A program made the position numbers and the translations under genes. Of a stretch of 64,000 nucleotides of DNA, positions 11,375 to 23,617 are shown in pieces. Source of the DNA: Anseranas semipalmata (Eukaryota > Chordata > Aves > Anseriformes > Anseranatidae). Positions within the stretch are counted from its first letter, which is position 1, and each line of letters starts with the position of its first letter. A model generated the notes under the pieces. That model worked only from the letters and a program-made list of their open reading frames with translations. It made no database searches and was not told the DNA's origin. The stretch lies in NCBI GenBank assembly GCA_013399115.1, contig VXAA01004003.1:100349-164348 (forward strand), given 5' to 3'.

Positions 11375-13055
11375 AAAAATAGACTCTTCACTATAGCCTT
11401 GACAAAGAAACATGCAGGGAGAAGGATAAAGCTTGCAGCGTATGATATAGAGAATGAACAAAATTCAGAAGGAAGGACAGTAAGAGGGAGAACTTAACTG
11501 AATTACTAAATTTAGTTCAGTTTTGTTCTAAAGTCCTGCATTTCTCCCACCTAATTATTTTTATTATTTCTGATTTTTATATTTTCCTTCAGTATTTATC
11601 TATATCATTAAAACTTTCTAGACAAAGTCGTTAACTGAAGATGCAGGAATTCATGTGTGGAATTGTGGCAAAGCACAACTTCTTATTTATACACATCTAA
11701 ATTGCACTGCAGAAGCAAAATCAGGCAATTTGTTAAGAGTGGTCACAAGCTAAAAAAAAAAAAAGTTAGGTTGAGATATTTAGCTCCTATGTGGCTGATC
11801 TTTTAAATTGGAGGAACAAAAGTTTTAATTGAGTTCTCTCTACTGTGTTATGTTTGTTGCAGATTAGTATCGTGATCTTTGATTAATTGTGTCAATCAAG
11901 TGGTCCCTGGCAATACAAAGCTGCATGAAACTCTAAATCTCCCAGCAGGGGGGGCATTTAAAGTGAATAACCACAACTTTCTAAATTCAATTTGTTCCAA
12001 CTGGTAGGAAAAAATAAAAGATAGCACCATGCTCAATGCCAATTTTTGCTTTCAGTTTATGCAAAACGTGGTTCAAATAATTCCATCGGAACTAATTACT
12101 AGTCTTCGGCAGAGTAACAATTAGTAATTCTCATCTTCAGCTGTTTAAATTAATAGAAAGACTTCGTTTGAACGCACCTAACAGAGAACCTACCACTTCA
12201 TATCTTGGTAGTGTGTTTTAGGAACTAAGCACATTTACAATCAGATTCATTCATCTCATCTCTTGATTTGATTTGCTGGACTTCATCTTCTAGGTACTGG
12301 CTCTTGCTTTTTTCCTCTAGAGCATCGTGTATTTAAGCTACTTCTTTTCAGCTGTTTTTGTACCCATGGACTGCAGTAGCCCTTTTCACCACAACACCCT
12401 TGTAGATTGCATATAGGTTTTTGTTCCTGTTTTAATTTTTGTTTGTTTTTGTTAAATCTGTTATGGTCTCAACACCTCCTGAGCCTGAGCTCTCAAGGCA
12501 GGAGTCTCTTTCACTCTACAAGAACACCCTGCATTTCCTCCAAAGTTTTTCTGCATTTCACAGCTCATGTTCAAAAGGATTCAGCCCACCAAATGATCCA
12601 GGTTTTTCTGTGTAGCTGTACAGCCAGCACATAACTTACCATAACACTGGACCACCTTTACCACCGATACAAAACCATCATTTTATACATTGGTCATTAT
12701 TTATTATCCTGATTTATATGATATACATCGACTATCGCTCCAGTCAGGACAAAGACAGGAATCAGCATATCATCAGTTACTGTAATACTGCATCATTCTT
12801 CTTATTATGAAAGATCATTCACTGAATATTTCTTTTACTGTTTTTTTTTTTTTCATCCACTTTTTATTAGGTATTGCTCTTCATTTTCAGCTCTCATGAT
12901 GTCAGAGATTTAACGCAGAAGACTCCCTGCCATTGCCACGCTCAGTACTCTGTCCACATTAAAAGTTGTATTAACTATTGAACTGGCTACATGCAGTTTT
13001 TGCCGATGAAGGCCTAACAATGACTACGATTAGGTTAGTTTGGTTTGTTGCATAA

Positions 13056-13087
13056 TAAATCCTGATTTGATTTTTCATCAGGATTTA
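13056..13087. repeat. Perfect 11-bp inverted repeat
   Basis: TAAATCCTGAT (13056-13066) pairs with ATCAGGATTTA (13077-13087) around a 10-nt loop. It is AT-rich and of unknown role. Confidence 0.7.
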
Positions 13088-15999
13088 CATGGACTATAAG
13101 AGAATGTTAGAAGGAAATGTCTTAAATTAAGAGAGCTGTGAGCTACAGGTTATTAGATAAGTAACAGGTCTATAAGACTACTTATTACATGTTATCAGAT
13201 GAAAAGATGTTATTCTCACATCTTGTAAACAAGCTGGTCTTTATCAAAAATAGAAGCTGTCACTTAAAAAAAAAGTGTAAACTGGCTGGGAAAGGAAGAA
13301 ATTCTAGCACAGACATCTCAGCACAGGACAGAAGCAAGCAGCTAGACAGAAAACTGATACTACAATGAGAAGCCAGAGTGCTACAAGAGAAATCTCAGAG
13401 CACTCGGTCAGTAATTCCAGAATTTAATAATTGTTTTGAAAATTAAGTTTCCAGAAATAAGGATTCATCTTGTGGAGGATTTCCTTCTTTTGAAACAAGA
13501 TTGCAAGCATCATTTGCATGATTTTAATGACAGCTTTTGAGTATGAATACTGCTTCGTTCTCAACTAGCTAACAGATAAAATATGCATGGTCTTATAAAC
13601 ATAACCGACAGCAGCCCGTAATTTGAGCACCAAAGAACATTTTCACCGGGTTTCTGCAATCCTTTGTAGGGAAGTAAAGGTACTGTTCAAGTTTTTCTTC
13701 TAATTACATCACAACATGAATGAAGCCCCCACCATCACCACCAAAAATAGAGACAAAAGACGTCATCATCACGAATGAGCCAAAGAACGGGCTGAAACAA
13801 GGCAACCGTAGAGATGAGCAAGATCCCAGCTAGTGATATAATTACCTTCTGATGCCTGCCAGTTATCCTCCAGAAAATAACACACATCATGTTTGACTCG
13901 CTGATCTAAAGGCTTCACAACAACAGCTAAACCCTAGCCCTGCTTAAAATAAAACCCATGGACTCAAGATGAAAGGCTCCAGACTTTGGTTGTCCATTTG
14001 CGCTTTTCCAGCGTCCTCAGTATTAACGTCTCCCCCATGCATTCAAATCCTGACCTGATCCCTACGGAAAGAAACTATGAGAAAAAGCATTAATTATATG
14101 CATTTTGCCGATGGTAAATCCCGGTTGCTTTTTAACAAGGGAACAACATAAGCCCACATCCACTGGGGAAACTTTTCAAATAGTATTTGCTAATGGTAAA
14201 AGGTGCATTTTACACAAATACATATATTTTACTATACATTACAGCAACTGCATCCACCAAACACCTGCGAGACAATATTGGGTGAGACTGGACAGTCCCC
14301 ATGTGATAGTTTTAACTGCTGTAGGTGCCGCATTATGCTGACCTTCCTTAGCCAGGATCAGTTAACAAACATCAACTCAGCAAATCCTATTCTGCTACAG
14401 CTGATGGGACTCTATCAGCTGAAGTGAGAAGTTTTAGGGAAAGACCATGGCATTCGCATCAGCAGAATTATCTTTTATCTGTATGGCTTCCTTTATTCCC
14501 CCTTTGGCAAGGGGAAGGGTGGTATAAATGTCTCTGTTACTGAAGGCCCAGTTGTTGTCAGTCTAAATCTGCTGCCTACTGTGTTTGGGGGGAAAGGAAA
14601 GAAGGGCATCATCACACAACCAGACAAAGAGGATCAACCTCAAACTTTCCATTCCCTGAAATAAATGCAGCAGTTATCAGACCGTGACAAAGAGGAACAA
14701 TTACTGCATGGCACAGAAATCAGAAATGGGTCTTCACAAGTACAAGGACATTTGCTTTGAGATAGGACTTTGGAAAGGCTATAGGTTAAGAAGTCAATCC
14801 TGCTCTCCAGCACACTGAAAACACTGCCTAACATTTTGGAAAACAAATTTTTGGAATACATTTTGGAATACATGACAACAATGTGTTTTGTGTATCACAA
14901 AGCAGAATTAGGACCTAAGATTTTAAATACGATCAGTTATGCACCTCAGAGGCAATGTTGTATTTTTAAAGCTTAAAACTGATGTTGCATGTTACTAGTT
15001 TTAAACTAATTAAACTCATTTAAGACTTATATAATATTATCAGAAGGAAAAGGTTATGTTTTTTCCAAAAGTAATAGGATTTAGGCTTGGAACCCCAAAA
15101 ATATTCATTGCCAGTGTGAAAAATAATGGACTTACAGTGATAGAAACTCATCCAATTGAAACATGACTACACGAGTCACAGATGCACCAGCAGGCTTGGC
15201 GGGCTGACGACTTATTCCAAAGATTTAAGGTATTTTTTTCAGAAAGGGATTACCAGTAAATTGTTACATGCGTTCATTTTCACTTACGCAAGCAAGTGTA
15301 CTCACATCCTCTCTTCAGACAGGTCCTTTGAATTTTTTTTTCCCCAATGTTTTCTAAATGGTAATAAATACCGATAAGAAACAATTATTCTCTAACAGGT
15401 GGAGGAGTCGATATCTGATACTTAACTTCAAACATTATAATTTTTAATAGCAACAATATTTCTTCACATCAAAGGAAAGAGGAACTCTGCTAGATTTTTT
15501 TTTAAAATCTACCAACTGTACCTCAAATGCTATCTGTTAAGAAAAACGGGAGAAATATTCCCTCAAGGTTCATTTTGTAGAACGTAATGAAGTCTTAAAA
15601 ATACTGAAAATGCAATTTTTTAATGAATTTCTTGGCTTTCTGGTGCTGCACATGCATAAAAAGAAAAAGGACTCCAAGATGAGCACAACAATTGGTAATT
15701 GGTCATGAGGATTTGTAAAAAAACAAGCACTGTGGGAAAAGCTACAGACTGGTTAAAGCTTCACCAGCTGCTCTGTGTTTATCTGCAGAATATCATTCTA
15801 CAAGCTAGAAAGACAGGTGAACAGGTTGTTAACACACAAAAAATGCTAGCAGTGCCTTAAGCGAAAAATCACAGCAAGATAATGATTTATTATTGGACAA
15901 CGCACATCAGGTGAGCTTTTCCAATACCAGCACACGCTCCTAAAAGCACATTTAAATGCTATGTTTCCACTACAGAATGGTGTAAGAATAATACCAGCC

Positions 16000-16023
16000 A
16001 AAAAAAAAAAAAAAAAAAAAAAA
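16000..16023. repeat. Poly(A) tract (24 A) next to N run
   Basis: An uninterrupted A tract is followed twelve bases later by NNNN at 16036-16039. The Ns probably reflect uncertain base calls next to the homopolymer. No retroposed gene body was recognised upstream. Confidence 0.9.
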
Positions 16024-17877
16024 TTTATAAGGATTNNNNAGAAAATCTGATAGTGATTACACTGAACTAGAGTAGCAAATATTTGAGACTGCCACACAGT
16101 CAGTTTTCACTCATGACGGATTAAGTCACTGTGCAGTTTCTATTTTTGCATGTTCCTAATACTAATCTAGAAAACCATGTGCTCAAATCCATATTTTCTG
16201 GGGGATGTACATAAGCATATGCCTACCACGTGTTTCTGCAGCTTCTGGACACGTACTCTGCCGAGCAGGCACGGACTGCAGCTGAACCATTGCCTCTCTT
16301 TCTAGGAAATAAGACATACTCCAGGAGGAGGAGGAGGTTTTGCTGTGGGGAAATGAAGACTCTAGGCGGGGGTGGAGCAGCCCATTCTTCCACACGATGC
16401 GTCGTAACCTGCGGCGCTGCCTCCCCGCCGAGCCCACGACAGCCTACGAGGGAATTCCGCCTCCAGAATTGCCTGGTTGCCTCCTGCTAAAACCAGCTGC
16501 AACGATAAGGAGCCTTGGTGGGGAAGAAGTGATTTCCCTGTCTTCGTCTCAACCCATGAGCTTTGTCATCCTATTTCCTCCCCTTGTGCTACGGAGGAGG
16601 AGCGAGAGGGCGGCTGGGTGGGCACCCGGCTTCCAGCCCATGGTCCACCCACCACACGGACCTCCTGACGCTTCCCGACAGCCTCCTCCCGCAGCCAGCC
16701 TCCCCGAGTTTGACCTTCGGATAAGCAGCTGTCTTTCTCGACTGCTGCAAGAACGTCAAGCTTAAAGGCCAACTAGTCACTTAGAAAGAGCAAATTCAGC
16801 TTGTCGGGATAAGTATCGAAGTGGACAGGTCACTCTTTAAATGCTTTTATGCAGTTTGCTTCAGATTTGTCTAAATTTTTCTATTTGCAGTCAAACATTA
16901 CACTAAGCATCTTTTCAAACAAGATAGATTCTGCCATGTTTTTAGTGATTTGTTACCTATCGAGAAGAAAAATGTCAATTCAGTTCCCCAGACTTCCAGA
17001 CCTACAGGCCCTCCCCTTCAGCAGGGGAACGGGTGGCATCTGGAAGCAGCATCCAAATATATTTACTCCAATAATGCGAAACCCTCTGCCTTGCTAAGCT
17101 CCATTTCCTCACAACCTCGTGCATTACATAATAAGGACTTCATAATCCACTATAGTTATAACATGTTTTATGAATGTTTAAGTATTTATAAAAATTCCTA
17201 AGCACTGAGACAAACCATAACTGCCTCTTGCATGTCCTCAAAGCCTATGTCTTATTTTCCTATAAGCTTTTCTCTTTCAAAAGCTCTTTAAGAATAGAAT
17301 TCTTAAACAAACAAAACACACACACGCACAAAAAAAAACAGCTTTGTGCAGTTTACAGATTGCTTTGCAGCCTCTTTAAAAGCTCCATCTTGTTCTAGCT
17401 TACTATATCCCAATAGGATTTTTTTTTCCCCTCCCAGGTCTGTAGTTCCAGTGTTTTGGTCACGCTTAGCAGCCCTGGTAGCACGCCAGCTTTGCCTCAC
17501 TGTTCAGTACCACTATTTTGAACAATCTGCCATATAAACTATTTCACTTCTGGATCAAGAAATAAATGTCTTTGCTAATCAGGGCATAGACAAAACTCTA
17601 ACAAGAGGGAAATCTGACCCAGCAACGAGTTCAAGCCTGCTGATTATAAAAGAGTTACTGCATAGTCCCTGTTGGATATTAACAGGCACAGCACATTCCT
17701 TAGGTTTCTTCATATTGAAAGTCCATCTTTATTTTTCTTCGCCTCAACAAATTTGCTTATGATGAATCTGAGGTGCTCTGTATCGTACCTGAATAGAAGA
17801 ACGATCATCTGCCTGAAGTTGCGCATTCATAACCTCATTTGCCTCGTAGGAGGCTTGCAATAAGGTCAGGTTGAACA

Positions 17878-18060
17878 CAGAATCACAGAACCATTTAGGT
17901 TGGAAAGGATCTCCAAGATCATCCAGTCCAACCTATGACCTAACACTACCAAGTCCTCCACTAAACCACGTCACTAAGCTCTACGTCTACACGTCTTTTG
18001 AACACCTCCAGGGATGGTGACTCAACCACTTCCCAGGGCAGCTTCCCAGATGTGCAGAAT
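17878..18060 (-). mobile_element. CR1 LINE 3' fragment, diverged
   Basis: The plus strand reads CAGAATCACAGAACCATTTA then GGTTGGAAAGGATCTCCAAG, followed by CATCCAGTCCAACC and, further on, CACCTCCAGGGATGGTGACT. This is the reverse complement of a CR1 3' end. Similarity fades after about 18060, so the inner boundary is approximate. No intact coding is left. Confidence 0.9.
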
Positions 18061-19354
18061 TTAACTACCTTGGCACCATATCGCTACCACAATCAATCAC
18101 TGCAACAAAAAAGATTTCATCAGAACTTTGTTCCTAAATGCATCTGTTCAAGCCCAGCGATGAAAGCAACACATCCTACCAGGCCCTCAGCACAGCAACT
18201 TCTCCCGGCTTCCACTTTCTGACAGTAACTTCAAATGAACGTCTGCGTAAGTAAAACTTTGGATCTTATTCCCATTATTTCAGCTAAATAATATAAAAAT
18301 GTAGCTTTGAGTGCCATCCTTGTCAAAGTGGGTTTATTATTCCATTTCCATGATAACGGCTAGCCTCAGTTGACATTTGTCCTGCGCTTACCACAGCACA
18401 CGCCTGCAGGGACTCATCCATGCCTGGCACTGACCCCGCTCACGACACAGCCCTTCAGCCTGAGCACTCACCTTCCCGCTTTGCAGAAAGTCCCTCCCTC
18501 CACAGAACTTTTAGGGACTTCGTTGCTCTTAAGGACTTGTTACTGAGATTACCATCTGTTTTCCAAGCTTGCTTCAGCATGAACGCTGGCTTTGAAAATC
18601 AGCAAAAAATGGGCAAGAAGAGAGAGGAGAAAAGCACCAGACACACAGGACACCAAGCATGACCACAAAGGTCTTTGTAAACCATGCTAAAATCTTTTTT
18701 TGCAACGGTCCATCGATAAGAAATAGACAAGCACACAAAAAGCATGCATTTGCTGGTAAGACAGTAACTAACGGGATGATGCACCATGGTCACCTGTGTC
18801 CCTGCCCCATCCCCCTGCAGAACTGAATCGTTTTGCTCCAGTAGGCTTTCTCTGCTCTTTTCAGACAATATCCTCAAGGTCTGCCCTTGGTCTCCTGGGC
18901 ACGCAGAAATCTCTCCTGGGAAAGAAATGGGTTTGTACAGCTATTCCTGTTTTCTGTGCTAGCTCAGCACGCAGTTTTAGTTTGACTATTTCTCCTCATC
19001 AGCAAGCAGATGTTGGATAACCTGCACCAGGCTTCGGCTGTTCTCCCCTCCCTGTCCCCGATTTAAACAGGTTCCTTTTAAATCAGGGCACAGAATGCAC
19101 AAAAACTAAGCAGAAGTACAACATGAATGGTTTCCTGATACATATTTTCCTAAGCTGGGATTTTATATTCATTTATCGAAGGGAAAAATACAAAGAAAAC
19201 CCTCTAGTCACTACATACTAGTGATTCACACAAGGATTTCAAAATCATATACTGTCTCTTCCGGCAAGACCAAGTTTGAGACCTGTCTGTTGCCTGTTTA
19301 GGTAAATACAGAAATCCAGCACAATAATGGCACTACCTCTTTAACCAAGGGATC

Positions 19355-19375
19355 TTTTTTTTTTTTTTTTTTTTT
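19355..19375. repeat. Poly(T) tract (21 T)
   Basis: An uninterrupted T run, read as an A run on the minus (host-gene) strand. I recognise no retroposed sequence attached to it. Confidence 0.9.
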
Positions 19376-19693
19376 GCTCATTCCAGAAAACAACTTTCAG
19401 AAAAGCTATAATACATACAAGCCTACTGCCTATTACTCTCTATTGATCAGCAATATCACTTTCACATCACAATTATATACTTTCACGTTCTCCCCAGCTG
19501 CATTCCACAAAATTCTGGCTGCCAAGTATTTTCTTTAGTATGCTAAATGACAAAAGAGCCAGAGGCATTAATTGCAGAACTGCTTTAAAAGCAAGGAAAT
19601 GCATTACCAGTAATGCTTATTGTAATATTTACAACGCTTTGGCAAGAATGTGATTTGGACTAGTTTTCCTTTGCTATATTTGATAATAGCATC

Positions 19694-19713
19694 AAAAAAA
19701 AAAAAAAAAAAAA
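19694..19713. repeat. Poly(A) tract (20 A)
   Basis: An uninterrupted A run about 320 bp from the poly(T) run at 19355. The two are opposite in sense, but the sequence between them shows no repeat that I recognise. Confidence 0.9.
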
Positions 19714-20330
19714 CCAACACTACATTGGAGACACCAAGAAAAGAGAAATCTGATCTTTGAAAAGTGAAGCGTGCTTAGGTAGTGCAAAAACCTTAACTCC
19801 TACGTGCACAACTCATTTCAATTCCAACGCGGACACCTGCTGCTGGTCTTTACCAGCAGACAGCAGTAATCTTTATCTTCCAAAGCTGAGCTCCCTTCTC
19901 TGCTACCGCCGCCCTGCACCCCAGTCGGACTCCTAAAAGGAACCCCAACCAGGCGCTGTACCAAAACCGGAGGCAGACCCATGATTTTTCTCCCACATCA
20001 AGTGGCAAAGAAATCCTGTGCTTCCAAAGCCTCGGGGAAGAACACCTGCTGGGATATCTACAGCTTTGCATTTCAACAGCACCATGGGTCAAAAAGTTCA
20101 ATTGTTTACTACAAAGACTTCATTTGACATAAGGCTCAGCATCCATGCAACTTCGGATCAAAGTTGTTCATTGCTTTTCAATTGTGAAACAGTGAATATT
20201 TTTCTCTGAATAATCAGCATAAAATCAAAGCGTCAAGAAAGTGTTCTGACATTTCTGAAATCAAAGTTCTTAATTATTCCCAGTAATTTCAAGACTACTC
20301 TGAAAAGAGGTGGTAATAGCTGAACTGATT

Positions 20331-20353
20331 CTGTAGGCACAGCTTGCCTACAG
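20331..20353. repeat. Perfect 9-bp hairpin with 5-nt loop
   Basis: CTGTAGGCA (20331-20339) and TGCCTACAG (20345-20353) are exact reverse complements around CAGCT. The stem is compact and contains five G/C pairs. In this eukaryotic setting a terminator role is not implied. Confidence 0.7.
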
Positions 20354-22649
20354 TCATACGATTGCATTACTTGCCTAAAATATGGGAAATTGCTCCAAAG
20401 CATGTGAAAATTACAGTTGTCATCTTCCACCCCTCAGTTTTTTCCTGCTCAAGACTCTGTATTGTGTAACAAATGCAGAAGCAGAGGTCCCAACTTGGAT
20501 GTGCTGTCCCACCGTGGTCTTCACTTGAACCAGCCACCAGTTTCCCCCCAGCCCAGCCGATACCTGGCTGTTCGAGCCCTGGTTCAGACATGAGAACTGC
20601 AGAAAGACCAGTTCGCCAAGAGCACGGTGGCACAATTTCCTTCTGAAGGTGAGAGACGTGTTAGAACCTACTGAACTCAAAATCTCCTATTTGCCCTCCC
20701 TTGCTATCTCAGAGAAAACACAGAGAAGCTGCCCTGCATCAGGATTTAGCTCCGGTACCCTCAGCCCTTCCATTTCTGCTCCCCCAGCTGTGGTTATGGT
20801 GCCAGAGCTGAAGCACAGCCCTGCTTTGATATCCTACAGCCAGCAGGTTCGAAGTGGGCAAGCCTGCAGAATGCGGACGTCTTCAGAACTCCAGGCACTA
20901 CCGGTGATCTTTTAAAGAAAAGAAATCTCAAGGCATTACTAAACACAAGAAAAATGTTTTTAATATATATGACCAAGCATTAGTGGAGAAGTACTTAAAG
21001 GAGAAGCATATTGTGCACTTGTGTGGAGATTTGCAAACACTCTCAAAGCAATTAATCGAAAAGTCTTACAGTAAAATGCTTTAGGTTACTCTTCCAAGCA
21101 GTTAGCTTATCTAATCAGCTTCCCGATGTACTGAATATTTCACAACTTCTAAAGCTACATTGCTTTTCCTTATCAAATATAAGTGAAATACATCATTCTC
21201 TGTCAAAGAAAATATTGTGGAGGCTGACAGGAATTTTTTAAACTACATGTCCATATAACTGAACTCCGGGTTTTTTGGTACTTGTCATTTGTTTTCCTTC
21301 ATGTAATTTTTTATATTCCTTTAAATTATCAATCATGTGCATAGAAAATCATTACAAATTAGGTTAAAATAGAATATATGTGATTAAAGTGTCTGTTCAG
21401 AAAGACATCAACTTCAGAGGATGTTACCATAACCCAAAATTGCACTGTGAACACAAGCACCATTCAAAATCATGACTAACACCCATAATTACAGAATGTG
21501 TGCAGAAACAATTTTTATTCATTTACTTCTTTGTTTACTTATTTGAGAGGAAAAGGAAGTCCAGAATTTATCAACTGGAGAAGACAGGCAGAAGAATATA
21601 GCCTGGAATTGATCAAGTTTGGAGGGATATCAAAGATGATTTGTAGTCAGCAAAACACAATTATGTTTTTGAAATGGACTGAAAACATAGCAATGTAAAT
21701 CAAGCAGGAATTCTACTTCATCCCTCCAAGCACCTACAACAGTGCTAATCAGCTCCCAATACAAACTACGACAAAGGAGGAGAATTAACTGCTAGAGGGG
21801 AAAAAAATTACCAGTAAGATTGTTAACGTACTGACTGATTACAACATGAGGACACATTTCTGGGATATGTTTATATATTTATTGCAAAACTAATCTCATG
21901 TAAAGCAAAATAATCTAACAAAAAAAAAAATATATGGCAAAAGAAGTAATATCCAGGAGGTATATGAATGCAGATTGTTTCAGAAAGATCAGTTTGAGAC
22001 ACACATTCTCTGGATTTAAATTTAAAAAAAAAAAAAATCCTCACACAAAATAGAGTGGTCACATTGTTGAACACATCACTGGATGCTCGGGTACTATGAC
22101 AAGGAAGGTAATAAGAAACTGATGTACAGCATATGAAAAAAGCACAAACGCACACCCAGATTTAGACAGAAGCTAACACTGTTGCTGGTGCTGAGAACAG
22201 TACCAATACGGGAAATAAAGATGTAACCAAAAAGATGGATTTATAAGCCCAGCACAAACCTCACCTCCTCTTTGAAAAGGACGTTCGAGTTCCATACTAA
22301 ACCTACCCCTCCTGCTCACTGGTCACCTCTAAGGATCAGACCCCGTCCATCACACAAGCAGCTATCAAAGCCAACTTCTAAAGCTATGATGAATGCAGCC
22401 CTTCTATCAAGATAAATCCTAGGGCAAATGAGGCAACTTGAATTACGAAAGTTACATTAACAGCTCTTCCGTGTATACGATTGTCTTTGCAAGAGACAAT
22501 TTCAAGAAAGCTACGCAACTTATTTTATTCCGTGATGGAAAAACTACATTACCTGTGAAGTGAAATTTGCCAAATTACCAGAAAAGCCATTACAAACAAC
22601 TTCATTTCCCAGGAAATAATTTCATTACAGAAAACAGCTTCCCCACCCA

Positions 22650-22699
22650 NNNNNNNNNNNNNNNNNNNNNNNNNNNNNNNNNNNNNNNNNNNNNNNNNN
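22650..22699. other. Assembly gap (50 N)
   Basis: Exactly fifty consecutive Ns, most likely a gap of arbitrary or estimated size. The right side passes within about 60 bp into a GC- and CpG-rich patch (about 22765-22890), the kind of sequence that often drops out of short-read assemblies. Any frame drawn through the Ns is meaningless. Confidence 0.97.
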
Positions 22700-23530
22700 T
22701 AGGGTTCCTAATGATACACATAAGGAGAAGACAGCCTCCCTTATATACCCCACATCTCTATAAAAGAGCCCGAGGAGACCCCGCAGCTGCCCGTGTGCCC
22801 CCCGATGCCCTCCCGTAACACCAGCAGCGCTGGGGGCTCTGCTGCTCCTGTCCCCTGGGCCGCGCTCAGCGCCGCACAGCACGCCGCCTAGCAGAGCCTG
22901 GCTATTCCCAACGAGGAAGAAATGAGAGAACTTGCTCACTTGTACACTTAATTTAATTCTCTCTGCACATTTGATTACAAGATACACTGCACACGAAATT
23001 TCAAAAACCAGAATTTAAATAGATTTTTGTTTTTTTCTCCATTCTGTCCAGGCCAACTGGCTCAGCACCCCTGCCCATGCGTCACCCTGCGTAACAGATG
23101 GGAACGCTCTCCTGCAGAGCACCATTGGGCCCTTCAGCAACGAATTGTAGCAGAAGACAACATGACCCTCCTACATTTCACATAGCGAGGAATTTATTCT
23201 GGCTTGCAAGGGATGATGCCAAAATAAAGCCGTGTCCCAGTGCCTCTCACTGCAAGCATCCTCATATTCAGGTGTGGTGGTAAAATTATTAAGACTTGAG
23301 AGGTCTGGCTAAGAAGTTTATCCCACCTGAAAGAACAACACTTTTGGCCAAAAGCTAGCAGGCTGTGATTGTTTCCAGCCCCCACTTCTGAGCTCAGATA
23401 CTGCTGGATGTGCCACTCCTACAGGCCCCACCAAGAGCCACCTCTCCACACTGTCACACCTCTGCTGTTTGATCCCTTCTTAGAAATATGGCAGCTAGCA
23501 AGCTACCTCAGCAGTCCTGCCAGGGATGGA

Positions 23531-23617
23531 TACCTGGCCTTGTTAACATAGACATGATTGTCCGGGGTCCATCCCTCCCAACAACAGGTACCTGGCTTTG
23601 TTAACATTGGACTGATT
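23531..23617. repeat. Imperfect tandem duplication, period 58
   Basis: TACCTGGCCTTGTTAACATA at 23531 is followed by GACATGATT. It recurs from 23589 as TACCTGGCTTTGTTAACATT followed by GGACTGATT. The 29-bp core differs by a few substitutions, so this is a local duplication and not a recent one. Confidence 0.75.

Larger units (their letters stand above)
11375..17877. other. Intron block without recognised genes
   Basis: This is mostly AT-rich unique sequence. No exon or named repeat is recognised. It holds a perfect hairpin at 13056-13087 and a 24-A tract at 16000-16023 followed closely by four Ns (16036-16039). A moderately GC-rich patch lies at about 16320-16720 and includes a GGAGGAGGAGG run near 16322-16337. 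Short frames in the GC-rich patch occur on both strands at once, which is what base composition alone would give. Confidence 0.7.
18061..22649. other. Intron block without recognised genes
   Basis: Unique intronic sequence. Homopolymers lie at 19355-19375 (21 T) and 19694-19713 (20 A). A perfect GC-containing hairpin lies at 20331-20353. Slightly GC-richer stretches lie near 19850-20050 and 20430-20900 and give overlapping short frames on both strands without recognisable domains. Nothing else is supported. Confidence 0.7.

Noticed and set aside
22567..22987. Frames crossing 22650-22699 on both strands
   Set aside because: They pass through fifty Ns, so neither continuity nor frame is known.
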